A program made the translations under genes and the position numbers. Positions 9,892 through 19,396 of a DNA stretch of 64,000 nucleotides are shown here, piece by piece (within the stretch, counting starts at the first letter, position 1; every line of letters starts with the position of its first letter). The DNA comes from Flavobacterium omnivorum. GTDB lineage: Bacteria > Bacteroidota > Bacteroidia > Flavobacteriales > Flavobacteriaceae. Below the pieces are notes generated by a model that searched no databases, was not told the origin of the DNA, and saw nothing but the letters and a program-made list of their open reading frames with translations. Where the stretch lies: positions 111,861-175,860 of the forward strand of contig NZ_FNDB01000006.1 in the NCBI RefSeq assembly GCF_900099915.1. The letters run 5' to 3'.

Positions 9892-12412
9892 TTAATTGGT
9901 TTGGTTTGGAATTTGTATACTGAACTTTGTTCCTTTATTCAAGCTAGATTCCAAAGTAATTATTCCATCTAATTTTTCTAATGTTTCTTTAACAATATAC
10001 ATACCAAGACCAGAACCGTTGGAGAGTTTAGTGGCGCGATAAAACATGTCGAATACTTTTTCCTGCTTATCATCGGCAATACCAATACCATTATCCTCGA
10101 TAGTTATGACTGCCTTTTTACTATCGCATTCAACAAAAACGCTTACAAAAGATTCCTCTTTAGAAGTATCTCTGTATTTAATGGCGTTGGATATTATATT
10201 ATTCAAAATTACAATTATCCTTTTTTTGTCTGAAATAAATTTTTCTTTCTGAATTATTTCTACTAGAGGTTTTAATTTATTAGCTCCTTCCATAAACTTA
10301 TGACCGTTTCTTATTTCCTCTAGAATCTCTTCAAAATTGATTTCTTCCATAACGACACCCATTCGGGTATTGCGGGAATAATTCAATATATCTTCAATAA
10401 AACTATCTAATTTAATCACACTATCGTTGAGCATCTCTAGCCTTGTCTTTTGATCTGTGTTGTTGGGATCTTCACTGCTCATTACAATACCTATCAAACC
10501 CAGCATTGATTTTAGGGGGGGCACGCAAATCGTGCGAAGCACTGTAAACAAAACGGTCTAACTCAGAATTGCTTTTATATAATTCTTCTACTTTTGCCTC
10601 TAGTTCTCTTCGTTTTTCTACTAATTTTTCTTCTACTTCTTTGAGTACGGTTGTGTCAGTATTTGTCCCAAACCATCGGATCATTTTGCCGTGAGCGTCA
10701 AGAACAGGTACAGCCCGTGAAAGAAACCATCGGTAATGGCCGTCAGCACCGCGCAAGGGAAAACTATCTTCCCATACTTCACCCGAGTCGAAATACTCTT
10801 TTATCTTGTTTACAACACGCTCCAAATGGTCGGGATGGTGTACTTTAGTCCAGCCCCAACCTTTCATTTCTTCTATTGTGGTGCCCGAGTAATCAAACCA
10901 GCGCTGATTATACCAAAATATAGAACCATCTGCATCAGCCATCCATACCAGTTGTGACATATTATTGGCAAGGGTGAGGAAATTTTCTTCGACCTGTTTT
11001 CGCTCAGTAATCTCTGAACGAATAGCAATATATTGATATGGTTTACCTTTATCATTCAAAAATGGAACTATAGTAGTATCTACCCAGTATAAAGATCCAT
11101 CTTTCTTTCTGTTTTTGACTTCTCCCTTCCAAATCTCCCCATTAGCTATCGTTGTCCACAATTCATGCATAAATTCTTTGGAATGATAACCAGAATTAAT
11201 AATTCGATGATCTCGTCCTATTAATTCCTCACGACTGTATTTCGAGACCTTGCAAAAATTATCATTGGTGTAAGTAATACTTCCCTTCTGGTTGGTGATG
11301 ACAACCATGGCTGATTCATCTATAGCATATTTATAATCCTTGGTCTCCTTTAAGCTATTGAGCAGCGCTAATTGCACTTCTTTATCTTTGGAAACATCTC
11401 TGAAGACAAGGACACTACCTACCAACTCTTTATTATGACTATGAATAGGAGCTACACTACCATCAATATATATTTTACTATCGTCTTTTCGTTTTAAGAC
11501 AGCATGATTGCCAAGCCACATCACCTTATTTTCCTGCATTACTTTTGTCAAGGGATTCATTACTATCGATTCGGTCTCTTCATTGCGTATTTCTAATACA
11601 TTTTCAACAATTTTATCTATCAATTTCACCTCATTACTCCCCGTTAATTCTTGTGCCACACGATTAATAAATGTTATAACACCAGTAATATCAACAGAAA
11701 CTACTCCCCAACCCAAACTTCCCATTAACTGGTTATACCATTCATTCTTTGCTAACAAAACATCTCTTATTTTTTCTTTCTCCTTCATATTATACCTCAC
11801 AAGAAAAAACATAAAAATCATCAACACTATTACAAAACTCAACAAGAGATAAAATGAAAAATAAAAGGCACTACTACTATCAATATAAGCCTGCTGCCGG
11901 AACTTGAGCAATCGAGATTCCTCTAGCTGAATCTTTACAACAACCGCTTTTACTTCATTTAAGTAGCCTATGGTGTTATCCAAAAACTCCAAGTTTCGTG
12001 AAAGTTCAATTCCTTTTTTATATTGCAGTTGATTGCCTTCTTTTAAAAATAAGATTCGCTTGTCAACCAGTTTGTTTAAATATTTAATGCGTACTATTTG
12101 TTTGTCATTGTCACTTATCAATATACTGAGTCCGTCTAATTGCTTTTTTACCTCATTGTATGTTAATTGCGGATCGCGTATAAAAAGCGGATCGCCGCTA
12201 ATTCTATACCCATAATTGGCCAATATATTATACTGAATGGTTGATTCCAAAAGACTCGACTTAGCAAATACTTGGTGCGTATGTTCTACCCACTTATTGC
12301 TTTTTTGCATTCCTAATTTGTTCTTTTCAGTAATAATAAAAACTGAAACAAAAATCCCAAGAATGACGATGAAAAATAGAAGGATAATTTTCTTACTCAA
12401 AGGGGATTTCAT
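9892..12412 (-). pseudogene. Multi-PAS sensor histidine kinase with a +1 frameshift
   Basis: Membrane sensor kinase: a membrane segment at ~8-28, an extracytoplasmic sensor region of ~150 residues, a second membrane segment at ~182-208, three PAS domains (~220-345, 355-470, 475-600), a coiled linker, then the HisKA H-box FVYSASHDLRAP and a HATPase domain with DNGIGI and GSGLGMYIVKE. The frame breaks just after the H-box at a run of seven G (10514-10520, C on the coding strand). Six would restore RAPLKSMLG and a protein of about 839 residues. As written the kinase ends 20-odd residues after its histidine without an ATPase domain. The rest of both halves is well preserved, so a sequencing error or very recent slippage is likely. 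Confidence 0.9.
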
Positions 12413-12706
12413 TTATAAGATTAGTAAGCTTACACTAAGGTAGATAATAAATCTATACGTTACCAAAAGAAACACTTTTTATTACGAAATTTTTTATAAT
12501 CAGATACAGTAAGCAATTTCAAAACAAACAAGAACCGTTTTGAATTAGTAATAAAATAGAACCCTTTGAGGCGGGTCCCAAAAAATAGAATTAGAGTAAA
12601 AATGTCAATTATTTAGTGATTTGAGAGAACCCTTTATTTACCAGAAAATTAAAACGAACTATTACGATAAGAGAAAATTATTTTGTAGTTGTCAGAAAAC
12701 GATAAA

Positions 12707-13156
12707 TCAATAAATACCTTCCACCAAATATTTAGTACCATTAATCTCAAAAGTAAAACCTTCTTGATTCCCCAAGAGTTTATTCCCCAAAGGCGATTGT
12801 GGTGATAAGGCAATAATATTGATTCCTTCGATGTTAATTTTAGGGAGTGCTACACTCAGATACAAATAGATTCCGTTCGCTTTTACCAAGCTCCCAACAA
12901 TAATAGTCTCAGCAATTGTCGTAACGTCAATTTTATCCAAAATTGTTTTTTGATCCAATACTTCTCTCAATTTACGATTGAGTTTTTCCTGTTCAATATG
13001 CATCATGGATAGCGCCGTTTCATGTTTGTCTCCAGCAGAACCTTTAGCATCGTTCTTAGAATCTTCGGTAAGGGCCAAAATCATGTCTTTGAAAACATCG
13101 ATTCGATCCTGAACTAATTGCAGGTAATGAGTATGTATTTTTTGTTTGAAAGTCAT
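12707..13156 (-). CDS. GreA/GreB-like transcription factor
   Basis: A 149-residue protein with the two-part Gre layout: a helical N-terminal half (~1-75) and a C-terminal FKBP-like half ending in SPQSPLGNKLLGNQEGF, which is the Gre C-terminal signature. Gre factors enter the RNA polymerase secondary channel and stimulate cleavage of backtracked RNA. The N-terminal tip (GDKHETALS) contains acidic residues but does not closely match GreA, so it may be a Gre-related anti-pause or regulatory factor rather than true GreA. It stands alone on the minus strand. The 294-bp gap before it (12413-12706) contains no gene I can see. Confidence 0.75.
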   Translation of the reverse strand: MTFKQKIHTHYLQLVQDRIDVFKDMILALTEDSKNDAKGSAGDKHETALSMMHIEQEKLNRKLREVLDQKTILDKIDVTTIAETIIVGSLVKANGIYLYLSVALPKINIEGINIIALSPQSPLGNKLLGNQEGFTFEINGTKYLVEGIY

Positions 13157-13166
13157 TTGAAGAGTT

Positions 13167-13318
13167 TAACCGCAAAGTAAGCAAAGTTTTTCGCAAGGTT
13201 CGCAAAGTAATTTTGTAAAATCGATTGTAGCTAAAACATTTATATTCTAATTATGTAAAACTTCCAAAAAATAAAATCTTCCTATTCTATGCGATAACCT
13301 TTGCGCACTTTGCGGTAA
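13167..13318. repeat. CGCAAAGT-type intergenic palindrome
   Basis: The left end carries ACCGCAAAGTAAGCAAAG and two further CGCAA units (13192 and 13201). The right end (13295-13318) carries the inverse, CCTTTGCGCACTTTGCGGT. Together they make an imperfect long-range inverted repeat filling the gap between the Gre-like gene and the outer-membrane protein. It resembles dispersed palindromes in flavobacterial intergenic regions; copies elsewhere are not visible in this window. Confidence 0.55.
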
Positions 13319-13324
13319 AGAAAA

Positions 13325-15133
13325 CTAAAAATCAAATTTATAATTCGCTCCTAAAATCACTTGAAATCCTTGAACTGGATAATTCAACCATTTTTGATAG
13401 GCATTATTGGTAATATTATTCGCTCTTGCAAAAGCAGTCAATCGGTCGCTGTATTTGAATCCTACATTGGCATTGACATCAAAATAAGATTTTAAAGTTA
13501 CTGGGGTAGCATTAGTTACAATAGCAGTATTCATTTGAAAATCTTTTCGCTCGCCTACGTAAAACACATTGGCACCAGCAAACCATTTTTCTGTAATATT
13601 AAAATCCAAACTGGAGTTTATTTTTATTGCTGGCAAATTCCACGCTTCTTGCTGAAAATTATTTGTAAAACTGCTAAAACTTCCATTAACTCCGAAAGTG
13701 ATATTTTCAGAGAAATCTGCTTTTAATTCTCCATAAAAGTTTAAGGTTCTCATATCATCGTACACGACTTGAAAAGAATTTCCAAAGGCGTAATCGGCGT
13801 TCCCGGCATTCTCATCATAACTATTGCTTTTAAACAATGCTTTATTTCTCTCATTTAGGTAAGAACCTCTCAGGTTGTAACTCACTGAATTGGTCAATTT
13901 CCCTTTCATTCCAGCAAAAACATCATATTGTTGATCCGTAGGTGCAATAGCTAATGTTGGGGATAAAAATGGATTACTATCTACCAAATCCTGATATGAA
14001 TTTTGTCTTAAATCACCTTCGGCACCCGCATAGAAAATCATCAAATCACCAACCACCTTATAAGAGACATTGAATTTTGGATAGACATAAAAGGTATTGC
14101 TACTATTTTGATTGTCCCTACTATAAAAAACTGCAGCACCAATATTCAATGTCCAATCTTCTTTTTGCATTACAAAACTCGGTGAAATACCAAAATTTGT
14201 AAAACTATATTTCAAAGGTTCCGTATTGGTATTTGTATAATTATTTTTGAAATTTCCATCGACATAATCAACAGTTAAATCTGTTTTCACCGCACTTTCC
14301 ATTACATCAAAGGATAGGGTTGGTTTAGCGTAAAACCTATTTTCAGAAGAATCAAAACCATCGGAAAAATGATTGAATTTCAAACTTGCTTTATTCAATA
14401 TACTTTCGTTAAAAGCCACATTTCCTCCCAGAGATATGGTGTTATAGGACTGTTTTGGATTAATACTGTTGATCAAAACAGATCGATCTTGAGACGATAA
14501 AGTGTTACCAAAACTTTCTGGTAATCCATACCAATTGTAAATTTGATTTTGAAATCCTAAATCTAAATTCCAAGACACATTCTTTTGATTTGAACCATAC
14601 ATTAAATCAAGTGAAGTGTCAAAAAAACGGTCGTCAAGATTAACGCTTTCTATACCGCCTTGAGAAGAATGATGACGGAACATACCGCCAACATAGTCCG
14701 TCGCATTTAGGTCTTGGTTTACGAATAATTCTCCTATAAAAGTTCCGTAATTACCAACTCCAAAGGTCGCATAATTTTTAAATAGAGGAGCTTGAATTTC
14801 TTTTTCAACCCCTTCGGCTTTTCCTTTTGAAGGTGTAAAAGTAGAGGCTACAGGAAAGGAAAAAATAGAATATTTTATGCTTTCTTTTTTGGCATTCCCT
14901 TCTTCATCCAGTTCCGGAATTTCTTTTAATTTAAAAGCATCTGAAATTTTTGGCGTATATGGTTTTACAACATTTACCGTTTCGGTTCCTATTTGCTCTT
15001 TCTTTTGTGCAAACGAAAATTGGAAGACGAAGAAGAACAAAATCCCCAACCCAAACCTCATCGAAGTAAAGGGTGCCATGAATGATACTACCGTATTAAT
15101 AAATGATGTTGTTTTTTTATCTTTAAATGTCAT
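13325..15133 (-). CDS. Outer-membrane beta-barrel protein (TonB-receptor-like)
   Basis: 602 residues with a signal peptide ending FSFAQ at ~42. Starts at 15133 (A-rich upstream context) or the internal ATG at 15061 (a shorter, more usual signal peptide) are both possible. After the signal comes TETVNVVKPYTPKISDAFK, a segment I associate with Bacteroidota TonB-receptor-like barrels, then a long series of alternating aromatic beta strands ending GANYKFDF, the classic C-terminal outer-membrane strand. No proper plug domain is seen. It lies on the same strand as the PhzF and TPR genes; a joint surface role with the TPR protein is inferred from proximity only. Confidence 0.8.
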   Translation of the reverse strand: MTFKDKKTTSFINTVVSFMAPFTSMRFGLGILFFFVFQFSFAQKKEQIGTETVNVVKPYTPKISDAFKLKEIPELDEEGNAKKESIKYSIFSFPVASTFTPSKGKAEGVEKEIQAPLFKNYATFGVGNYGTFIGELFVNQDLNATDYVGGMFRHHSSQGGIESVNLDDRFFDTSLDLMYGSNQKNVSWNLDLGFQNQIYNWYGLPESFGNTLSSQDRSVLINSINPKQSYNTISLGGNVAFNESILNKASLKFNHFSDGFDSSENRFYAKPTLSFDVMESAVKTDLTVDYVDGNFKNNYTNTNTEPLKYSFTNFGISPSFVMQKEDWTLNIGAAVFYSRDNQNSSNTFYVYPKFNVSYKVVGDLMIFYAGAEGDLRQNSYQDLVDSNPFLSPTLAIAPTDQQYDVFAGMKGKLTNSVSYNLRGSYLNERNKALFKSNSYDENAGNADYAFGNSFQVVYDDMRTLNFYGELKADFSENITFGVNGSFSSFTNNFQQEAWNLPAIKINSSLDFNITEKWFAGANVFYVGERKDFQMNTAIVTNATPVTLKSYFDVNANVGFKYSDRLTAFARANNITNNAYQKWLNYPVQGFQVILGANYKFDF

Positions 15134-15184
15134 ATTATATTTTTTTACTTCTTAATTTCTAATTCTTCATTCCTAACCTCCTGC

Positions 15185-16048
15185 TTAAACTTCCCACTCG
15201 CCTTTTGCGATGAATTGCGTTTTTCCGCCAATATTTATATCAAAATGATCATTTGTCATTTTCCCGTCAAAGTAAATCTGCGACGGTCTGTTTATAAAAT
15301 CACCCTGATGATTGATAATTTGAATTTCTGGCGCATTATATTTTAACAGAAAAGCCTGCAAACAAGTGCTTGCACTTCCAGTTGCTGCATCTTCTATAAG
15401 TTGATTATTTTCTATACAAAGCATTCTACTGGTTAATTTTGTGTCTTCTAAACAATAAAAATATAACGATCTATGATTGGTTTTACAATGCTTGTGTAGC
15501 CAATCGTTCGTCTTATCCCTATCCAAAATCAAATTCTGTAAAACTTTTTTGTTTTTGACAGGAACAATCACAAACGCGCTTCCTGTGGTTACTTCCTGAA
15601 TGGGAAATGCATTATCAAAATCAACACTGCTTAAATTGCTGAAGTTCGAAAAATCTTCTGCTGAAAAAGTATCCAAAAACTCTGGTTGAGCAGCTTGTAG
15701 CCATATTAAATCGTCTGATTCATAAACTACAATATCACCTATTGGAACTGACAAATTGATCTCTTCAGTGCGCTTCTCAAAAATTTTGTGCATCAAAACC
15801 CACGAAGTTCCTATTATGGGGTGGCCCGCAAATTGCATTTCGTGTTCTGGAGTAAAAATTCGTATTGTTGCTGCATTATTTTCCTGATCGATCTTGGTGA
15901 TAAAAGTACTTTCGGCAAAGTTTGTTTCTCGGGCAATGGTCTGCATCTCAGTAGTGCTTAACTTTTGTGCATCCAAAAACACAGCCAGTTGATTACCCGC
16001 ATATTTTTGTTCCGCAAAAACATCTACTATATAAAAAGGGATTGTCAT
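15185..16048 (-). CDS. PhzF-family isomerase-like protein
   Basis: 287 residues of the PhzF / diaminopimelate-epimerase fold. Seen: VDVFAEQKYAGNQLAVF at the start, the catalytic glutamate in ETNFAESTFI, GHPIIGTSW and the EDAATGSAS loop. PhzF itself isomerises a phenazine precursor, but no other phenazine genes occur here, so the substrate of this homologue is unknown. The gene is 51 bp from the outer-membrane barrel gene and ~80 bp from the TPR gene on the same strand. Confidence 0.88.
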   Translation of the reverse strand: MTIPFYIVDVFAEQKYAGNQLAVFLDAQKLSTTEMQTIARETNFAESTFITKIDQENNAATIRIFTPEHEMQFAGHPIIGTSWVLMHKIFEKRTEEINLSVPIGDIVVYESDDLIWLQAAQPEFLDTFSAEDFSNFSNLSSVDFDNAFPIQEVTTGSAFVIVPVKNKKVLQNLILDRDKTNDWLHKHCKTNHRSLYFYCLEDTKLTSRMLCIENNQLIEDAATGSASTCLQAFLLKYNAPEIQIINHQGDFINRPSQIYFDGKMTNDHFDINIGGKTQFIAKGEWEV

Positions 16049-16129
16049 TCTTTGATTTTTTTGGCTTTCGACTAGGCTGAAAATTTCACACTCATTTTAG
16101 TTGTTTTCTAACTTTCTTACCGTGTTTCT

Positions 16130-19100
16130 TTATTTCGTAATTGATGAATTTGTTTTAGACTCTTCTGCTTTTATAGTGTTCAATTCTCTTTGCGCATCTG
16201 ACACTACATCCGGAAAATCAGTAAAATTTTGTATTACATTTTCCAAAATATAGGTTGCCTGATAACTGTCTTTCAATCCGTAGAAGTTTTTTGCCATTAC
16301 TACTAAGCCTTTGGCTCCAAAATATTTGTAACTAGCGTAATTTTTCGCTAATTTTTGAACAGCAACATTTGATTGTTCAAAATTTCCGTCTTTGTTTTTA
16401 AAATAAGCATCATAATACAATGCTTCAGCCGCTAGTTCTCCTTTTGCAATCGTCATTAATTTGGTGTAGGCCACTCTTGCTTTTGCTTCATCTCCCGTTT
16501 CAATTGCCGCACGCGCTATAATTATTTGAGCATCACTTTTTACATTATCATCAGCTTTTGGATTCATCAAAACTTTCTCTGCATACGTGCCTGAATTACC
16601 ATAATCTTTCTTGTCATAATACAATTTCATCAAATTGGATTGTGCAAAAGTCGTGTTTTGAGAAATATCAGATTCGTTTTCTAAACGGGATAAAACTACA
16701 ATTGCCTTGTCGTGCTGTTTGTTTTTAAGAAAAATTTGAGCCAATCTTGACAAAGACTGCTCTGTAAACTCACTTCTAGATTGCGCAATTACATACTCAA
16801 AATTAGGAATTGATTTGGTTTCAGATCCTTCTGAATAATACGATTGACCAAGATAGTAATTAGCTTTTAAGGCATGAATGCCGCGAGGAAATTGATTTAC
16901 ATAACCACTAAATCCCTGGATAGCTTGCTTAGTGTTGTTTTGCTGAAATTGTTTTTCAGCAGCTTCATAGGTGTCATTATCCAATTCAGCATCAGTAACA
17001 GCTACAAAATCCAATGTACGGACCCAAGTTGCGTATTCATCTACCCTGCCATTGTCCACATAAATTAATCGAGCGGTTGCTACCGCTTCTAAGGCCTCCG
17101 GAGTTCTAGGGAAATCCGCCGCTACTTTTTTAAACTTCAACAATGCCTGATCGTCATTATCGGTATTATAATACACTAACCCTTGACGCAAAATAGATCT
17201 CGAAGTGAAAGAACCTTTTTTAAACTCCGTATTTAAACGCTCGTATGTTTTTATGGCAAGATCATTTTTGTTAGCGGCAACATAGGTATTAGCCAATTCA
17301 AAAAGTGCATCGTCTTTGTATTCAGACTTTGGATACAATTGGACAAAAGAGTTTAATTCGGTGATTTTAGTATCATTTTTGTCCATAAATCCGAAGGAAA
17401 TGGCTTTTTGAAAGGAAGCATAATCCGCGTCTATACTTTTAGATTCAATCACTTTATTATACGCATCCATTGCTGGACCGTATTTTGAAGTTACAAAACG
17501 ACAATCTGCTAAACGCAAATACGAATCATTCAACCGCACTTTATCAGCTGGTGCTTTCTCTATTTGGTTTTGAAAATAATCCCCTGCTTGATCGTATTCT
17601 TTTAATTTAAAATAGGAATAGGCAATATTATAATTATGGTTTTTGTATTCTGGGGTTTTTGAAGCTTGATTTGAACCAGCAAATTGTTTAAAACTTAACA
17701 ATGCCTCCTTGAAATCATTTGTAACATATTCAGCCTCCCCTTTCCAAAAAATGGCTCTGCTGGTGAAAACTGCATCTTTTTGTTCGATTGTAGCTTTCGT
17801 AAACATTTTCAAAGCATCTTCATACTTTCCATCCGTATACAATTCCAGTCCTCTATAAAACAGTACTTTTTGATAGGCTAATTTATTTTCCGGCGATTTA
17901 TTTTTTTCTAATAAAACCAACGCTTCTTTGTAGTTTTTGGAGGAAATATAGGAATCAATTAGCAATTTATCTACCTCAGAACGGTTGGCGTTATTTGGAT
18001 ATTTATTTAAAAAAGATTGAAGAACTGCTGGTACACTTTGATACGAATTTCCTAATTCATAACTTAATTTAGCATAATTCAAACTGGCATCTTCTTGTAT
18101 AGCCAAGTCAAAATCCATTTCCGAAGCATTTTTAAAAGCATTCAACGCTTGTTGTTTTTTATCGGTATTGAGGTAACTTTCTCCTAAATGGTAGTATGCA
18201 TTTTGAGCTACAAAATCCTTTCCACCAATGATTTTATTGAATTGGGAAATGGCATTTTCGTAGTCTTTTTGTTTGTAGTACGCATATCCCAATTGGTAAA
18301 AATCAGTATTGTTCCACTTTCCTCTTTTCCCTTTGTAAGCGACCAAAAATGGAATGGCAGTATCGTATTTATTTAAATTAAAATAGCTTTCACCAATGAT
18401 TTTATTTAATTCTGATTTTTCCAAAGGATTTGATTTGGCCATTGCTTTCTGACCTAGATCAATTGCTTTTTGGAAATTTCCCAGCTTAAAATTCATATCT
18501 GCTTGATAATAAGAAAGCTTTTCTTTGTATTTCTCGTCACCTGAAACGGCGTCAAAATACTTTGTCGCTTGCTTATAATCATCTCCTTCATAGGCCATAA
18601 AACCGAGGTAATATTTGGCCTGAGACCCATATTCAGCAGAATTTACTACCTTATTCAGGTAGGAAGTAGCTTCTTTTTTCTTTTTAGCATTAAAAAAACT
18701 ATAGCCTTTTTGGAAATTAAATTTATCTTGATCCTTTCTACTCAAACTACTTTCATCCACTTTGTCAAACCATTGTAAAGCTTGTGCATAATTGCCTTGA
18801 GTAAAATGATACTGCGCTACTTCAATATAAGCTTGATTTTGCTTTACGCTTGTTGGGTAATCTGTTACAAATTGCTCCATCAAGGCATCCGCATTTGCTT
18901 GATTGGTTCGAATGGCACAATTCGCAGCGTAATACGCACAGTCTGATTTCAATTCTTCCGTGGTGGCCGTTTCCTTTACTTTGTTGAAAATGAGTTGTGC
19001 CGATGCATATTGCGCATCCTTAAATAGAGAAACCGCTTTATTAAAATCTTTTGAATCGTGCGTGTATATAGCCGATTTTTGTGCTGAAAGCACCGCCGTT

Positions 19101-19144
19101 ATTATAAAGAAAGAAAAGAAGTAGGTCCAAGAAAATTTACGCAT
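16130..19144 (-). CDS. Large exported TPR protein
   Basis: 1004 residues with signal peptide MRKFSWTYFFSFFIITAVLSA, then tetratricopeptide-type helical repeats almost to the end (for example YYAANCAIRTNQ, YNIAYSYFKLKEYDQAGDYF, YYLGQSYYSEG). Some stretches (FVTDYPTSVKQNQAY, FPDVVSDAQRELN) resemble YbgF/BamD-type periplasmic TPRs. No enzymatic domain is seen. It probably scaffolds a periplasmic or outer-membrane complex. A -7 promoter box lies 21 bp upstream of the ATG. PhzF and an outer-membrane barrel follow on the same strand. Confidence 0.9.
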   Translation of the reverse strand: MRKFSWTYFFSFFIITAVLSAQKSAIYTHDSKDFNKAVSLFKDAQYASAQLIFNKVKETATTEELKSDCAYYAANCAIRTNQANADALMEQFVTDYPTSVKQNQAYIEVAQYHFTQGNYAQALQWFDKVDESSLSRKDQDKFNFQKGYSFFNAKKKKEATSYLNKVVNSAEYGSQAKYYLGFMAYEGDDYKQATKYFDAVSGDEKYKEKLSYYQADMNFKLGNFQKAIDLGQKAMAKSNPLEKSELNKIIGESYFNLNKYDTAIPFLVAYKGKRGKWNNTDFYQLGYAYYKQKDYENAISQFNKIIGGKDFVAQNAYYHLGESYLNTDKKQQALNAFKNASEMDFDLAIQEDASLNYAKLSYELGNSYQSVPAVLQSFLNKYPNNANRSEVDKLLIDSYISSKNYKEALVLLEKNKSPENKLAYQKVLFYRGLELYTDGKYEDALKMFTKATIEQKDAVFTSRAIFWKGEAEYVTNDFKEALLSFKQFAGSNQASKTPEYKNHNYNIAYSYFKLKEYDQAGDYFQNQIEKAPADKVRLNDSYLRLADCRFVTSKYGPAMDAYNKVIESKSIDADYASFQKAISFGFMDKNDTKITELNSFVQLYPKSEYKDDALFELANTYVAANKNDLAIKTYERLNTEFKKGSFTSRSILRQGLVYYNTDNDDQALLKFKKVAADFPRTPEALEAVATARLIYVDNGRVDEYATWVRTLDFVAVTDAELDNDTYEAAEKQFQQNNTKQAIQGFSGYVNQFPRGIHALKANYYLGQSYYSEGSETKSIPNFEYVIAQSRSEFTEQSLSRLAQIFLKNKQHDKAIVVLSRLENESDISQNTTFAQSNLMKLYYDKKDYGNSGTYAEKVLMNPKADDNVKSDAQIIIARAAIETGDEAKARVAYTKLMTIAKGELAAEALYYDAYFKNKDGNFEQSNVAVQKLAKNYASYKYFGAKGLVVMAKNFYGLKDSYQATYILENVIQNFTDFPDVVSDAQRELNTIKAEESKTNSSITK

Positions 19145-19165
19145 TGTGATTTTATTTTAATAATT

Positions 19166-19173
19166 CAAATGTA
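19166..19173 (-). promoter_or_regulatory. -7 promoter box upstream of the TPR gene
   Basis: TACATTTG on the minus strand fits TAnnTTTG and would give a leader of about 15-20 nt. No clear -33 box. Confidence 0.4.
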
Positions 19174-19396
19174 TTATATTCTGAACTCTATAACGAATCA
19201 CAATTGGTTTTTATTATGAACATTTTTTTATAACCGTTCATAAATTAACCTTCTTAAAATAGACGGACCAATAACTATACTTTTTAATAACCTGATCACC
19301 CGATCCGTTAACACAATAGTAACTGACAACGAGTTTTGGCTTAACACCATAAAAATACCTTTACTTTAATAAATTTAAACATAAACATTAAAAAAA

